64,000 nt of DNA from Ruminococcus sp. AF41-9 (GTDB lineage Bacteria; Bacillota; Clostridia; Lachnospirales; Lachnospiraceae). The notes beneath the pieces were generated by a model. That model did not search any database. It had not been told where the DNA came from and worked only from the letters and a program-made list of their open reading frames with translations. The stretch spans positions 28,861 through 92,860 of the forward strand of contig NZ_QUDO01000012.1 in assembly GCF_003477525.1 (NCBI RefSeq). The letters run 5' to 3'. Position 1 is the first letter of the stretch; every line of letters begins with the position of its first letter. The translations under genes were made by a program, and so were the position numbers. Below are positions 1 to 7,671 of the stretch, piece by piece.

Positions 1-528
1 ATCTGTTTCGTCATATGGAATCTGCGTTTCTTCTAATTCTCCATATGTGTTCTGATCTTCTTCTGACTGATCATTCTCAGCATTCTCTGTATCCTGTGAA
101 TCAGTCTCTGCATCTTCGGCAGCCTGCTGTGCTGCTTTTGCCTCTTCCTCTGTCGCAGCTACCTCAGCAGTCTTTGCTGTCAGTTTTCCGGTAAGGGTGC
201 TTCCCTCAGGAGCAGCGATATCCAGCACCAGTTTATATCCCAGGTCATCCTGTGTTACTGTATAATTCTTCTCTGTACCAACCGGTGTCAGTTCCTTCTC
301 TCCCGTCTGTCTGGACCAGGAAAAAGTAACATCCGCATCTGTCACACCTTCGGGAGTTACTTTTGAATAATCTGCGCTCAGAACAGTTCCTACTGCCGCC
401 AGTCCTTTGATCTTAAGTTTTCCGCCGAGTTCACCGGAAGGTGATTCTGCCGCAAAAACCATGGACGGAAGCAACGTAAGTGCCATCAGCACAGCCATGA
501 CAACTGCCAGAAATTTCTTTCTTTCCAT
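1..528 (-). CDS. Secreted protein, N-terminal part (cut by window edge)
   Basis: The first 176 codons of a longer gene; the frame is still open at base 1. The ATG at 526-528 follows a strong ribosome binding site (AAAAGGAGGATGACAC). Residues 1-25 form a signal peptide (positive MERKK, a hydrophobic core, then VFA-AES), so the protein is exported. Residues about 38-100 look like a small beta-sandwich repeat common in surface proteins of clostridia (G-T-V-L-S-A-D ... F-S-W-S-R ... Y-T-V-T-Q-D-D-L-G-Y). After about residue 115 the chain is rich in Glu, Ala, Gln and Asp, a likely linker. The rest of the protein and its function cannot be seen. Confidence 0.75.
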   Translation of the reverse strand, partial: MERKKFLAVVMAVLMALTLLPSMVFAAESPSGELGGKLKIKGLAAVGTVLSADYSKVTPEGVTDADVTFSWSRQTGEKELTPVGTEKNYTVTQDDLGYKLVLDIAAPEGSTLTGKLTAKTAEVAATEEEAKAAQQAAEDAETDSQDTENAENDQSEEDQNTYGELEETQIPYDETD

Positions 529-595
529 GTGTCATCCTCCTTTTCATCTTCTTAAATATTCTCTCAAATATTTCTTTCATTCTCTGTGTACCGTA

Positions 596-601
596 ATTAT
601 A
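596..601 (-). promoter_or_regulatory. Probable -10 box of the secreted-protein gene
   Basis: On the minus strand TATAAT stands about 70 bases upstream of the ATG at 528. The -35 region is poor (TACACT at a 17-base spacing), so only the -10 is called. The rest of 529-780 is AT-rich and holds an imperfect hairpin near 663-691 (GAAAGAA/TTCTTTC) without a clear U-tract. Confidence 0.45.
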
Positions 602-780
602 TCACCTTATGTTCTAAAAGTGTAATCTATATTTTCCGCCTGGCTACCTGCTCATAACCGCAGAAAGAACCCTGCCGCCAGGATTCTTTCCAAATTATAT
701 TTTTATATTTTACACTTTATCTTTTTCTTTTATTCGGTACAGAACCGCATAGCAACGCAGGTTGCTCTTATCTGCCTGTC

Positions 781-1038
781 TTATCCCTCTACGATCAGAT
801 AAGTTCCATCCGGCAAGGCGAAAACTTCGCTGGCATCTTCCAGTTCTTCGTCCGTCATGCCGTCTACGTCTGCTCCCATATCTTCCAGATACTCTCTCAC
901 CTCAGCAATGGAATTTACCACTGCTGCCATGCAGTCCTCGAGAAAAGCTTCTGCTGCTTCGTAGGATTCTGCTACAGGCTGTGGAAATAACTGTCCCTGT
1001 TTTTCAAGAAATGTGTTGATGCATTCTTCTGTGTACAT
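781..1038 (-). CDS. Small acidic protein of unknown function
   Basis: An 85-residue protein I do not recognise. It is strongly acidic (many Glu and Asp) with no membrane segment or signal peptide, so cytoplasmic. It looks helical in the first 60 residues and ends with a short hydrophobic strand (DGTYLIVEG). The ATG follows GAGGAGG at about ten bases. It lies two bases after the restored stop (TAA at 1041-1043) of the upstream HAD phosphatase gene, so it is probably the last gene of the maf operon. No function is proposed. Confidence 0.65.
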   Translation of the reverse strand: MYTEECINTFLEKQGQLFPQPVAESYEAAEAFLEDCMAAVVNSIAEVREYLEDMGADVDGMTDEELEDASEVFALPDGTYLIVEG

Positions 1039-1040
1039 AT

Positions 1041-1843
1041 TTACAATACCTCCTCAATCTTTCCCTTTGCCATGATCAGCTTCTTAAGAACCGTTTCCAC
1101 ACGGTCGGTTGTATAAGCGGCTGCCTCCCTGACCCCCTCTTTGGAATGCGCCATGCAAAGCCATATTTTACTGCTTTCAGCATTTCTATATCATTATACT
1201 CGTCCCCGAATGCCATGCATTCTTCCGGCAAAATATGATATCTCTTCTGGTATTCCAGGATTCCCTTTGCCTTATTTGTGCCAAAAGGAACAAAATCGAT
1301 CCATGCATTTCCGGATGTCACCACCACACAGTCCTTTCCGAACTGTCCATGCCAGTATCGTATGGATTCATCCGTCAGGCCTCCCGGTTCGTAAACTGCA
1401 AGTTTCATGATCGGGTCTGTCATTTCCTCCAGACTGTTCACAAACCTGCACTCATTTTTTACTTCATACAGCATATGACTGCGAAAAGCTTCTGTCTTCG
1501 GCATCAGATAGTGGTAATCTTTGGCAGAGCAGGTAAATTCTGCATCTTTTTTAGCCAGGATTGCATTTATGATCTTTCCGGCAAGTTCTCTGTCAAAACT
1601 GTCCTGGTATAAGACTTCTTCCTGATCCACTGCCAGTGCTCCGTTCTCGGAAATATATGCAATTTCGGACACAACCGGGGCAAAAAGTTTCTTCATATTC
1701 GGATACTGTCTGCCACTGGCTGCCACAAATAAAATCCCCAGTTCTTTCAGTTCTCTGATCAGGGAAAAAATCTCTTCCGGCAGCGCCTGCGCCTTGTTCA
1801 ACAGTAATGTCCCATCCAGATCACTGGCGATCATCTTAATCAT
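1041..1843 (-). pseudogene. Cof-type HAD-IIB sugar-phosphate phosphatase, frameshifted
   Basis: A haloacid dehalogenase phosphatase of the Cof/YidA type, which usually dephosphorylates sugar phosphates or nucleotide cofactors in the cytoplasm. Motif I is ASDLDGTLL near the N-terminus, motif II is VAASGRQ, and motif IV is the GDEYNDIEML block. The frame as read ends in a basic, unrelated tail (after KYGFA) with a stop at about 1076. A one-base shift near 1154 restores the typical family end: KYGFA then MAHSKEGVREAAAYTTDRVE and so on, stopping at 1041. I take the start as ATG 1843, which overlaps the stop of the upstream phosphatase and has GAGGAA before it; GTG at 1858 is the alternative. The break removes only the last helix region. 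It could be a sequencing error. Confidence 0.8.
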
Positions 1844-2501
1844 TTCCGTGTTCCTCACAGATTTTTATCAAATCCACAGGTTTCTCAGCCACAAGGTCCG
1901 CACCATTTTCATTCAGTTCCTCTCTGTCGCGGAATCCCCAGAGTGCTCCCACTGTGAACATTCCGGCAGCTTTTCCGGTCTGCATATCTGTGCTGGTGTC
2001 TCCTACATACAGACATTCTTCCGGTTTTACTCCAAATTTCTCTGCCACCATCAGCGGACCGTCCGGTGCCGGTTTCCTGCGGATTGCATCGCTCTGACCA
2101 ACCACAAGGTCAAACTCTTCACCGAAAAGCTGTGCGATAACCTTTACAGCAGCCGGATGCGGTTTATTGGAGCAGACCGCAAGTTTCATTCCATGTTTCT
2201 TCAGTTTCTTCAGTGTCTCCGGCATTCCCTCATATGGAACAACCTTATACATCGGATTTGCCGCAAACATTTCCCTGTAAAGTCTCTGACCTTCCTCATA
2301 GTGAGTAAGTTCCGGATCACCGGCATCTTTCAGTGCCCTGCGGATCAGCATGTTGGCACCCTCTCCGCTGTAATATCTGAAATTATCTACCGGAAGAGTC
2401 TTAAGGCCGAATTTTTCCATAATAATATTTGTAATATATGCCATGGATTCCAGCGTATCCGCCAATGTTCCATCCAGGTCAAAGATACATGCTTTTATCA
2501 T
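1836..2501 (-). CDS. gph: HAD hydrolase, phosphoglycolate phosphatase-like
   Basis: A 221-residue HAD-IA phosphatase. Motif I is IFDLDGTLADTLESM at the N-terminus, with both catalytic aspartates. A helical cap of about 65 residues follows; motif II is AVCSNKPH, the conserved lysine lies in RRKPAPDG, and motif IV is YVGDTSTDMQTGKAAG. Length and motifs fit the Gph/PgpB group, which removes phosphate from 2-phosphoglycolate or related small phosphates. The ATG overlaps the stop of maf and the gene stop overlaps the start of the next phosphatase, so the three are translationally coupled. The exact substrate is not fixed by the sequence; the symbol is by family resemblance. Confidence 0.8.
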   Translation of the reverse strand: MIKACIFDLDGTLADTLESMAYITNIIMEKFGLKTLPVDNFRYYSGEGANMLIRRALKDAGDPELTHYEEGQRLYREMFAANPMYKVVPYEGMPETLKKLKKHGMKLAVCSNKPHPAAVKVIAQLFGEEFDLVVGQSDAIRRKPAPDGPLMVAEKFGVKPEECLYVGDTSTDMQTGKAAGMFTVGALWGFRDREELNENGADLVAEKPVDLIKICEEHGND

Positions 2502-3109
2502 CTTTTGTCATCCTCTCTGTCTGTCAGTTCAATTCCCAGCTTCTTCATCTCATAAAACAGTCTGGCAACAGGAAGCCCTACCACATTGTTGTAATCTCCG
2601 CAGATTCCTTTTACATAGATTCCGAAGAGTCCCTGAATACCGTAACTTCCTGCCTTGTCCATAGGTTCTCCTGTAGCGATATACGCTTGGATCTCTTCTT
2701 CTGAAACCGGATAAAAAGTTACATCTGTGCTCTCATAAAAAGTATGGTCTGTCCACTGTCCGTTTTTTCTCTCCAGCACAGAAACTCCTGTATAAACCTG
2801 ATGTGTATTTCCCTGCAGTTTCTCTAATGTCTGCGCTGCGTCTTCTTTATCTTTTGGCTTTCCCAGAATCCTGTTTTCAAACACAACGATCGTATCAGAA
2901 CCGATCACCAGTGTTCCTTCTTCACACTCTGCCAGTGTATCGGCAACAGCAGACGCCTTATCTCTCGCCAGTTGTAACACAACCTCTGCCGGATCCTCGG
3001 AACTTCTCTTTTCTTCACCGGATGCAGGCATTACTGTGAATGATAGTCCCGCACGCTCCAGCAGTTCCCTGCGTCTGGGTGAAGCAGATGCCAGTATAAT
3101 TTTTCTCAT
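2498..3109 (-). CDS. maf: Maf-like nucleoside triphosphate pyrophosphatase
   Basis: A 203-residue Maf/HAM1-superfamily protein. The N-terminus has the family signature ILASASPRRRELL, followed by the conserved EEKR (residues about 33-36) and the SDTIV block. Maf proteins hydrolyse dTTP, UTP or modified pyrimidine nucleotides to monophosphates, keeping odd nucleotides out of DNA and RNA; in Bacillus Maf also affects septum formation. Length is normal (about 190-205). The gene is first in the operon maf-gph-HAD-small ORF, with its own promoter just upstream. Confidence 0.93.
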   Translation of the reverse strand: MRKIILASASPRRRELLERAGLSFTVMPASGEEKRSSEDPAEVVLQLARDKASAVADTLAECEEGTLVIGSDTIVVFENRILGKPKDKEDAAQTLEKLQGNTHQVYTGVSVLERKNGQWTDHTFYESTDVTFYPVSEEEIQAYIATGEPMDKAGSYGIQGLFGIYVKGICGDYNNVVGLPVARLFYEMKKLGIELTDREDDKR

Positions 3110-3135
3110 AAAAATCTCCTCTTCTTTCCTGTCAT

Positions 3136-3164
3136 AGTATACCCCGTATCTTTCAGTGGTGCAA
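3136..3164 (-). promoter_or_regulatory. Sigma-A-type promoter of the maf operon
   Basis: On the minus strand TTGCAC (3159-3164) and TATACT (3136-3141) are separated by exactly 17 bases, and the maf ATG begins about 27 bases further on. Confidence 0.7.
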
Positions 3165-3389
3165 CCGCTTTTGCCAAAAGTTTCTCTTTTCTTTTTGCCG
3201 GAAAAGTATTAAAATATGGATAACCTATCTTCTGTTTCATCTGTATTCCAGAAATCATTGACAGAAGATTGTCATTACTTTTCATGCATCAGTTCTGTAA
3301 CGGTTATTTTCGTAAATACGATTCACGAATGATAGCTGTGCAGACAGAGCATAGAACAGTAAGAGAATATCTGAAAGGAGTCAATAGAT

Positions 3390-3923
3390 ATGGCAAAAAT
3401 CAATAAATATTGGGGATATGTGGCAATCGGTGCCGTAACAGCCGCTGCAGCCGGTGCAGTCGCTGCTTTAATTGCAAAAAAAGCTTCCCATAAAGACGAG
3501 GATCTGGATTTCGATGACAGTTTTGATGAGGATTTTGACGATGATTTCGACATCCCGGCAGAGTCCGAAGATTTTGACGATGATCCGGAAGTTTCCGAAG
3601 ATTTCGAATCCTGGGACAACAACATGGATTTAGATGTGGAAGATTTAACAGAAACTGATGAACTCTGCTCCGCAGACGCTGAGATTTCCGGTGAAGAAGA
3701 CACTGAGGAATCTGCTGAAGCAACAACTGCTGAATCCGAAGAAAAAAAAGTGGAAGAGGCAGAAGCGAAAGCCGAAACCGAAACAGCAACGGAAGCTGCC
3801 GAAGAAGATTCTGAAGAAATTCCTGCTGTTAAAGAAGTAGAAAATGCAAGTGAAGAAACTGATGCAGGCGCTGAGACAGACGCTGATGCCAAAGCGGAAG
3901 CTGATGCTGAGGATGCTGAATAA
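3390..3923 (+). CDS. Membrane-anchored, extremely acidic protein
   Basis: A 177-residue protein of unknown function. Residues 8-28 form one hydrophobic, Ala-rich segment (YWGYVAIGAVTAAAAGAV...) followed by lysines (AKKASHK), an N-terminal membrane anchor with the rest probably in the cytoplasm. From residue 32 to the end it is almost wholly Asp, Glu, Ala and Ser: first D-rich runs (FDDSFDEDFDDDFD), then E/A/T-rich runs. This resembles YtxH-like or gas-vesicle-like anchors only in plan; no domain is recognised. The ATG is well supported by GAAAGGAG and a terminator follows. The gene stands alone on the plus strand between two minus-strand operons. Confidence 0.75.
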   Translation: MAKINKYWGYVAIGAVTAAAAGAVAALIAKKASHKDEDLDFDDSFDEDFDDDFDIPAESEDFDDDPEVSEDFESWDNNMDLDVEDLTETDELCSADAEISGEEDTEESAEATTAESEEKKVEEAEAKAETETATEAAEEDSEEIPAVKEVENASEETDAGAETDADAKAEADAEDAE

Positions 3924-3989
3924 GCAGAAATGAAAAAGCAGCTCACTCTACTGAATAATTGATACTGATACAAAAATAATGCAATAAAA

Positions 3990-4033
3990 AGCACCCGACT
4001 GGTCATTTTTCTTACCGGCCGGGTGTTTTTTTG
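3990..4033 (+). terminator. Rho-independent terminator after the acidic protein
   Basis: Stem CACCCG-ACT-GGT pairs with ACC-GGC-CGGGTG across a short T-rich loop, followed by seven T. It ends the plus-strand gene at 3923; the A-run on its left could let it also serve the converging glnS transcript. Confidence 0.85.
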
Positions 4034-4102
4034 TTTATGTTGCATTTATGTTTCTTTTATTTTTTTCTTCTGTTTCTATTTTGTCTGGATTCTCTTTATT
4101 TA

Positions 4103-5770
4103 TTATGCTTTTGGCAGTTTAAAGGAGCTCTTTAAGGATACGATACGGTTAAATACCGGTGCACCCTCTTTGGAGTCGCGGATGTCTGCGCAGAAGAATC
4201 CTGTTCTTACGAACTGGAAGCTGTCATAGCCTTTCGCTTCCATCAGTGCAGGCTCTACATAAGCAGTTACTTTTGTCAAAGAGTTCGGATTTACGTTCAG
4301 AGAACCGTCTTCTTTATTGTATACACCTTTTTCCTCATCTACGATATTCTCATAGAGGCGCACTTCTGCTTTTCCTGCCTGACTTGCTTCTACCCAGTGA
4401 ATGGTTCCTTTTACTTTTCTGCCGTCCGGTGCATTTCCGCCCTTTGTAGCAGGATCATAAGTACAGTGTACAACACGAACAGTTCCGTCTTCATCTGCTT
4501 CATATCCTGTACAGGTTACAAAATAAGCATTCATCAGACGTACTTCTGTTCCAGGGAACATTCTCTTATATTTCTTAGGCGGATCTACCATGAAGTCCTC
4601 TCTCTCAATGTAGAGCTCTTTTCCAAACGGGATCTTACGTGTTCCCAGTTCTTCATTCTCCATGTTGTTCGGAGCTTCCAGATATTCCACTTCACCTTCC
4701 GGATAGTTGTCGATCACCAGTTTTACCGGATCAAGAACAGCCATCAGACGCGGACGTTTCAGTTTCAGATCCTCACGGATGCAGTATTCAAGCATTGCGT
4801 AATCTACGGAGCTGTTTGCCTTAGATACACCGCAGAGATCTACGAACATTTTGATAGATTCCGGTGTGAAACCACGGCGACGTAAAGCAGCGATGGAAAC
4901 CAGACGCGGATCATCCCATCCATCTACGATTCCCTCTTCTACCAGTTTCTTGATATAACGTTTACCTGTTACCACATTTGTCAGATACAGTTTTGCAAAC
5001 TCGATCTGTTTCGGAGGATGCGGATATTCCAGTTCTTTTACAACCCAGTCATACAGCGGTCTGTGATCTTCAAATTCCAGAGTACAGATAGAATGGGTGA
5101 TTCCCTCGATCGCATCTTCGATCGGATGAGCAAAGTCATACATCGGATAAATGCACCAGGTATCTCCTGTTCTGTGATGTGTCATATGAGCAACACGGTA
5201 AATAACCGGGTCACGCATGTTCATGTTCGGAGATGCCATGTCGATCTTCGCACGGAGAACTTTCTGTCCATCCTCGTATTTGCCTTCTTTCATTTCTTCA
5301 AAAAGCTGAAGGTTTTCTTCCACGCTTCTGTTTCTGTACGGGCTCTCTTTTCCAGGCTCTGTAAGAGTTCCACGGTATTCACGAATCTGGTCTGCGGTCA
5401 GGTCACATACATATGCTTTTCCTTTTTTGATCAGCTTGATTGCAGCTTCATACATCTGTTCAAAATAGTCAGATGCAAAGAAAAGTCTGTCCTCCCAGTC
5501 AGCGCCCAGCCATTTGATATCTGCTTTGATAGACTCTACAAATTCACTTTTCTCTTTTGTAGGATTGGTATCATCAAAACGCATATTAAACTTTCCGTTG
5601 TACTCCTGTGCAAGGCCGTAGTTTAAAAGAATAGATTTTGCATGACCGATATGAAGATATCCGTTCGGTTCCGGCGGAAAACGTGTATGCACAGTGTCAT
5701 AAACACCCTCTGCCAGGTCTTTATCTATGATATTCTCAATAAAATTTTTAGAAACAGTTTCGTTCTCCAT
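4103..5770 (-). CDS. glnS: Glutaminyl-tRNA synthetase
   Basis: A 555-residue class I aminoacyl-tRNA synthetase that charges tRNA-Gln with glutamine. The N-terminal catalytic half has [15 protein letters not shown] (HIGH motif, residues about 32-46), RFDDTNP, and the GlnRS blocks [20 protein letters not shown] and [13 protein letters not shown]. The KMSKS-like loop reads VVTGKRYI followed by the GWDDPR block, a replacement I recall from other clostridial GlnRS. The C-terminal half is the anticodon-binding beta-barrel pair. Length matches the E. coli enzyme (about 554). The ATG follows an AGGAGGGAAAGAG ribosome binding site. Having GlnRS suggests direct charging rather than only the GatCAB route. 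Confidence 0.96.
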   Translation of the reverse strand: MENETVSKNFIENIIDKDLAEGVYDTVHTRFPPEPNGYLHIGHAKSILLNYGLAQEYNGKFNMRFDDTNPTKEKSEFVESIKADIKWLGADWEDRLFFASDYFEQMYEAAIKLIKKGKAYVCDLTADQIREYRGTLTEPGKESPYRNRSVEENLQLFEEMKEGKYEDGQKVLRAKIDMASPNMNMRDPVIYRVAHMTHHRTGDTWCIYPMYDFAHPIEDAIEGITHSICTLEFEDHRPLYDWVVKELEYPHPPKQIEFAKLYLTNVVTGKRYIKKLVEEGIVDGWDDPRLVSIAALRRRGFTPESIKMFVDLCGVSKANSSVDYAMLEYCIREDLKLKRPRLMAVLDPVKLVIDNYPEGEVEYLEAPNNMENEELGTRKIPFGKELYIEREDFMVDPPKKYKRMFPGTEVRLMNAYFVTCTGYEADEDGTVRVVHCTYDPATKGGNAPDGRKVKGTIHWVEASQAGKAEVRLYENIVDEEKGVYNKEDGSLNVNPNSLTKVTAYVEPALMEAKGYDSFQFVRTGFFCADIRDSKEGAPVFNRIVSLKSSFKLPKA

Positions 5771-5883
5771 CTCTTTCCCTCCTGTTTGTGTAATATATTT
5801 TTAAATGTCAGGCAGATATCTTCCATCCGCTCCGTCAGTTTTTTCTATTATATAGCTAAATCGTTTTTATGTCGAATGAATTT

Positions 5884-5912
5884 ATATTATCATTGGAAAT
5901 TCTATCTGTCAA
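5884..5912 (-). promoter_or_regulatory. Promoter of glnS
   Basis: On the minus strand a consensus TTGACA (5907-5912) and TAATAT (5884-5889) with a 17-base spacer. The untranslated leader is about 110 bases; I see no T-box (no specifier loop or conserved T-box sequence) in it. Confidence 0.75.
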
Positions 5913-5993
5913 CTGTTTCTGTATTCCTCTGTATTCCTCTGTTTTTCCAGTAACCAGTTACCACTTTTTTAATTTTACTGCCTTATCTGCATA

Positions 5994-6022
5994 TTGCTTT
6001 TCATTTTTTCATATGCTATAAT
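5994..6022 (+). promoter_or_regulatory. Promoter of the antisense small RNA
   Basis: TTGCTT (5994-5999) and a perfect TATAAT (6017-6022) separated by 17 bases. No open reading frame follows; the next feature in this direction is a strong terminator about 85 bases on, so the product should be a short untranslated RNA starting near 6029. Confidence 0.7.
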
Positions 6023-6028
6023 GCCAAT

Positions 6029-6113
6029 AGGCAAAGAAATAATAATTTGTCTGGCAAGGACAAAAACGAAGCCCCCGGTACCGCAAATACCGGGGGCTTC
6101 TTCTTATTTTTTT
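6029..6113 (+). ncRNA. Putative type I antitoxin RNA (about 85 nt)
   Basis: The predicted transcript runs from the strong promoter at 5994-6022 to the U-tract at 6101-6113. Its 5' half (6032-6058) is nearly identical to plus-strand bases 6214-6240: a 16-base identical block (AAAGAAATAATAATTT), a two-base insertion, CTG, one mismatch and CAAGGA. In RNA terms it is therefore complementary to the opposite-strand mRNA over the start codon and first codons of the small membrane peptide. The 3' half is a 13-bp terminator hairpin shared with the converging toxin transcript. This is the plan of the Enterococcus par (fst/RNA II) locus. The promoter, repeat and terminator are seen; the function is inferred. 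Confidence 0.65.
6068..6113. terminator. Bidirectional terminator between toxin mRNA and antitoxin RNA
   Basis: A perfect 13-bp stem (GAAGCCCCCGGTA / TACCGGGGGCTTC) with a 7-base loop. On the plus strand it is followed by TTCTTATTTTTTT; on the minus strand by CGTTTTTGTCC. It can end both converging transcripts, as in the par locus. Confidence 0.85.
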
Positions 6114-6237
6114 AGAGCAGACAAGCAACTGCCAGGCTAGTGTTGCCCTGCTTATCTCCGTCTAACCATTTGATGGCATAGCGGCAAGCTATACCAGCCG
6201 TAAAGGAGACAAGAAAAGAAATAATAATTTCTGACAA
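6112..6237 (-). CDS. Small membrane peptide, putative type I toxin (Fst/Ldr-like)
   Basis: A 41-residue peptide: one hydrophobic helix (residues 3-18, EIIISFLVSFTAGIAC), a KWLD motif near residue 23-26 and a polar tail (GDKQGN). This is the shape of Fst/Ldr-type toxins, which insert into the membrane and are controlled by antisense RNA. I choose TTG at 6237 as start because AGGAGGTGA lies five bases before it; the in-frame ATG at 6294 has no such site and would place the Shine-Dalgarno inside the gene. A promoter is likely upstream on the minus strand (TTGTAT, 18 bases, TATGAT). The stop overlaps the U-tract of the converging small RNA. No database match was made; the family is inferred from size, topology and locus layout. 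Confidence 0.65.
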   Translation of the reverse strand: MSEIIISFLVSFTAGIACRYAIKWLDGDKQGNTSLAVACLL

Positions 6238-6340
6238 GGAACTCACCTCCTCCCGTTGCCGGGTATCGGTTGGACAACATTGTAAGTATATCATACTCTT
6301 TGTTATTCCGAAAATACAAATAGTTCTCAGAATTTCATAA

Positions 6341-6505
6341 ATTATAGCAATCCTCGTAAATAATGCATTTAAGACAGTTCAGCAGAGGGTGAAAGACAAG
6401 GAAGATATCTGCTGGCGTGCTGACGCACGGCAAAGATATCTGACGCAGGATTTCACCCTCTGATGGACTGGATTAAGATGCGTTATTTTAGAGGATCGCT
6501 ATAAT
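6341..6505. repeat. 165-bp near-perfect palindrome (MITE-like hairpin element)
   Basis: The arms start ATTATAGCAATCCTC and end with GAGGATCGCTATAAT, pairing over about 28 bases with few mismatches. Further in, AGAGGGTGAAA pairs with TTTCACCCTCT, and near the centre GCGTGCTGACGCAC makes the tip between two AGATATCT palindromes. It encodes no protein. Such elements are either short non-autonomous transposons or dispersed hairpins. It fills most of the gene-free stretch 6295-6676; the remainder (6506-6676) is AT-rich with a partial copy of one end (CTTATAGCAATTCTG near 6532). Confidence 0.75.
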
Positions 6506-6676
6506 ATCTGTTTTATTCATTCGAGTATATCTCTTATAGCAATTCTGAGCAGTATCCCGGAACTGCAAATTGCACAAAAAAATAACCGGAACCTGTCCGA
6601 TTATTCTTTGAGTAACTTTCTGAGTAACTGTGATTTACTGGAAACTCACAACCCCAGTAAATAAGCCATTTTAGTA

Positions 6677-6748
6677 AGCTGATGACGGGAATTGAACCCG
6701 TGACCCCTTCCTTACCAAGGAAGTGCTCTACCTCTGAGCCACATCAGC
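6677..6748 (-). tRNA. tRNA-Thr (anticodon GGT)
   Basis: A complete cloverleaf can be drawn on the minus strand: acceptor GCTGATG/CATCAGC, D-arm with GGCTCAGAGGTAGAGC, anticodon stem CTTCC/GGAAG around the loop TTGGTAA (anticodon GGT, reading ACC/ACT), and T-arm CACGG-GTTCAAT-CCCGT. Discriminator base is T. The CCA end is not encoded. Confidence 0.95.
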
Positions 6749-6899
6749 ATTGTGTCGGACTTGCCGCTCACAGTTGATTATATTACCAGAACTTAGTTCT
6801 GTTGTCAATCCCTAATTTAATATTTTCTATATTTTTATTACAGTAATTCAGAGAATCATTCAGGCAGAAATCATTTTATTATTTTCAGAAAGCATTTTA

Positions 6900-7499
6900 C
6901 TACTTTCTGTATTTCTCAAGCTGTTCTTTGATCTTCCCACGGATTCTCTGTAATGCATTGTCTATGGATTTCGGGGTCTTTCCCATGATCTTCGCAATCT
7001 CGGTGTATCCGTTTCCATCCAGATAATAATCAAGTACCTGATTTTCCATCGGGCTTAGGGTGCAGGTGATCTCCTGTTCCAGGTCACGGACATTCTCCTG
7101 ATCGATAATAATAGATTCCGGATTCTCCACCCACATATCCGGAAGATGTTCTTCATTCTCTCCGTCTTCCTGACTGAGAGAAATATAGGAGTTTAATGGC
7201 TGGTGTTTCTGTCGGTTGGAATTCTGGATCGCATTATAGATCTGACGGTCCACACAGATTCTGGCAAAGGTCTGAAAAGATGCCTCCTTCTCAGGCTGGT
7301 AATCACGGACTGCCTTAAACAGCCCGATCATTCCCTCCTGTATCAGGTCATCATTGTCTCCGCCGATAAGGAACATGGCTCTTGCTTTTTTTCTGACCAT
7401 ATTCTTATATTTTTCCATAAGATAGTCGAGGATTTCAGTCTCCCCCTGTTTAAAGCGAAAGATTAATTCTTCATCTTTGATCTTATCATACTGTTTCAT
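6900..7499 (-). CDS. sigH: RNA polymerase sigma-H factor (Spo0H)
   Basis: A 199-residue sigma-70 family protein. Region 2 is seen in residues about 20-90 (DDLIQEGMIGLFKAVRDYQPEKEASFQTFARICVDRQI in blocks) and region 4 in residues about 140-195 (LSPMENQVLDYYLDGNGYTEIAKIMGKTPKSIDNALQRIRGKI), a helix-turn-helix for the -35 element. Length and sequence fit SigH, which directs early sporulation and post-exponential genes. The order cysS-mrnC-rlmB-sigH is the classic Bacillus/Clostridium arrangement, which supports the call. Confidence 0.93.
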   Translation of the reverse strand: MKQYDKIKDEELIFRFKQGETEILDYLMEKYKNMVRKKARAMFLIGGDNDDLIQEGMIGLFKAVRDYQPEKEASFQTFARICVDRQIYNAIQNSNRQKHQPLNSYISLSQEDGENEEHLPDMWVENPESIIIDQENVRDLEQEITCTLSPMENQVLDYYLDGNGYTEIAKIMGKTPKSIDNALQRIRGKIKEQLEKYRK

Positions 7500-7614
7500 C
7501 AGCTAAAACCTTCCTGCCCTGATATCTTATTATTTACAGCAATTTTACTATTTACAGCGATCTTATTATTACAACAGTCTTATTGCTACTGTTCTCCCAT
7601 ATCCGGCAACGTCT

Positions 7615-7671
7615 TATTTTTTTCTATTTCTTTATTTTTTTCTATTTCTTTATTTTTTTCTATTTCTTCTG
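7615..7671. repeat. Three tandem copies of an 18-base T-rich unit
   Basis: The unit TTTTTTTCTATTTCTTTA is repeated three times in a row, the last copy running over the rlmB stop codon at 7660-7662. The rest of 7500-7660 is AT-rich, with short partial repeats (TTACAGC...). Slippage here could change the rlmB 3' end. Confidence 0.85.

Noticed and set aside
3323..4045. Long Ser/Ala-rich open frame on the minus strand opposite the acidic protein
   Set aside because: It is the mirror of GAA/GAT-rich codons of the plus-strand gene, has no ribosome binding site, and runs through the terminator at 3990-4033.
5771..5883. Possible T-box leader of glnS
   Set aside because: No conserved T-box sequence and no specifier hairpin can be recognised in this short leader.
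6238..6294. N-terminal extension of the small toxin from ATG 6294
   Set aside because: The strong Shine-Dalgarno AGGAGGTGA would be inside the gene and the extra 19 residues are polar and unlike a signal; TTG 6237 fits better.
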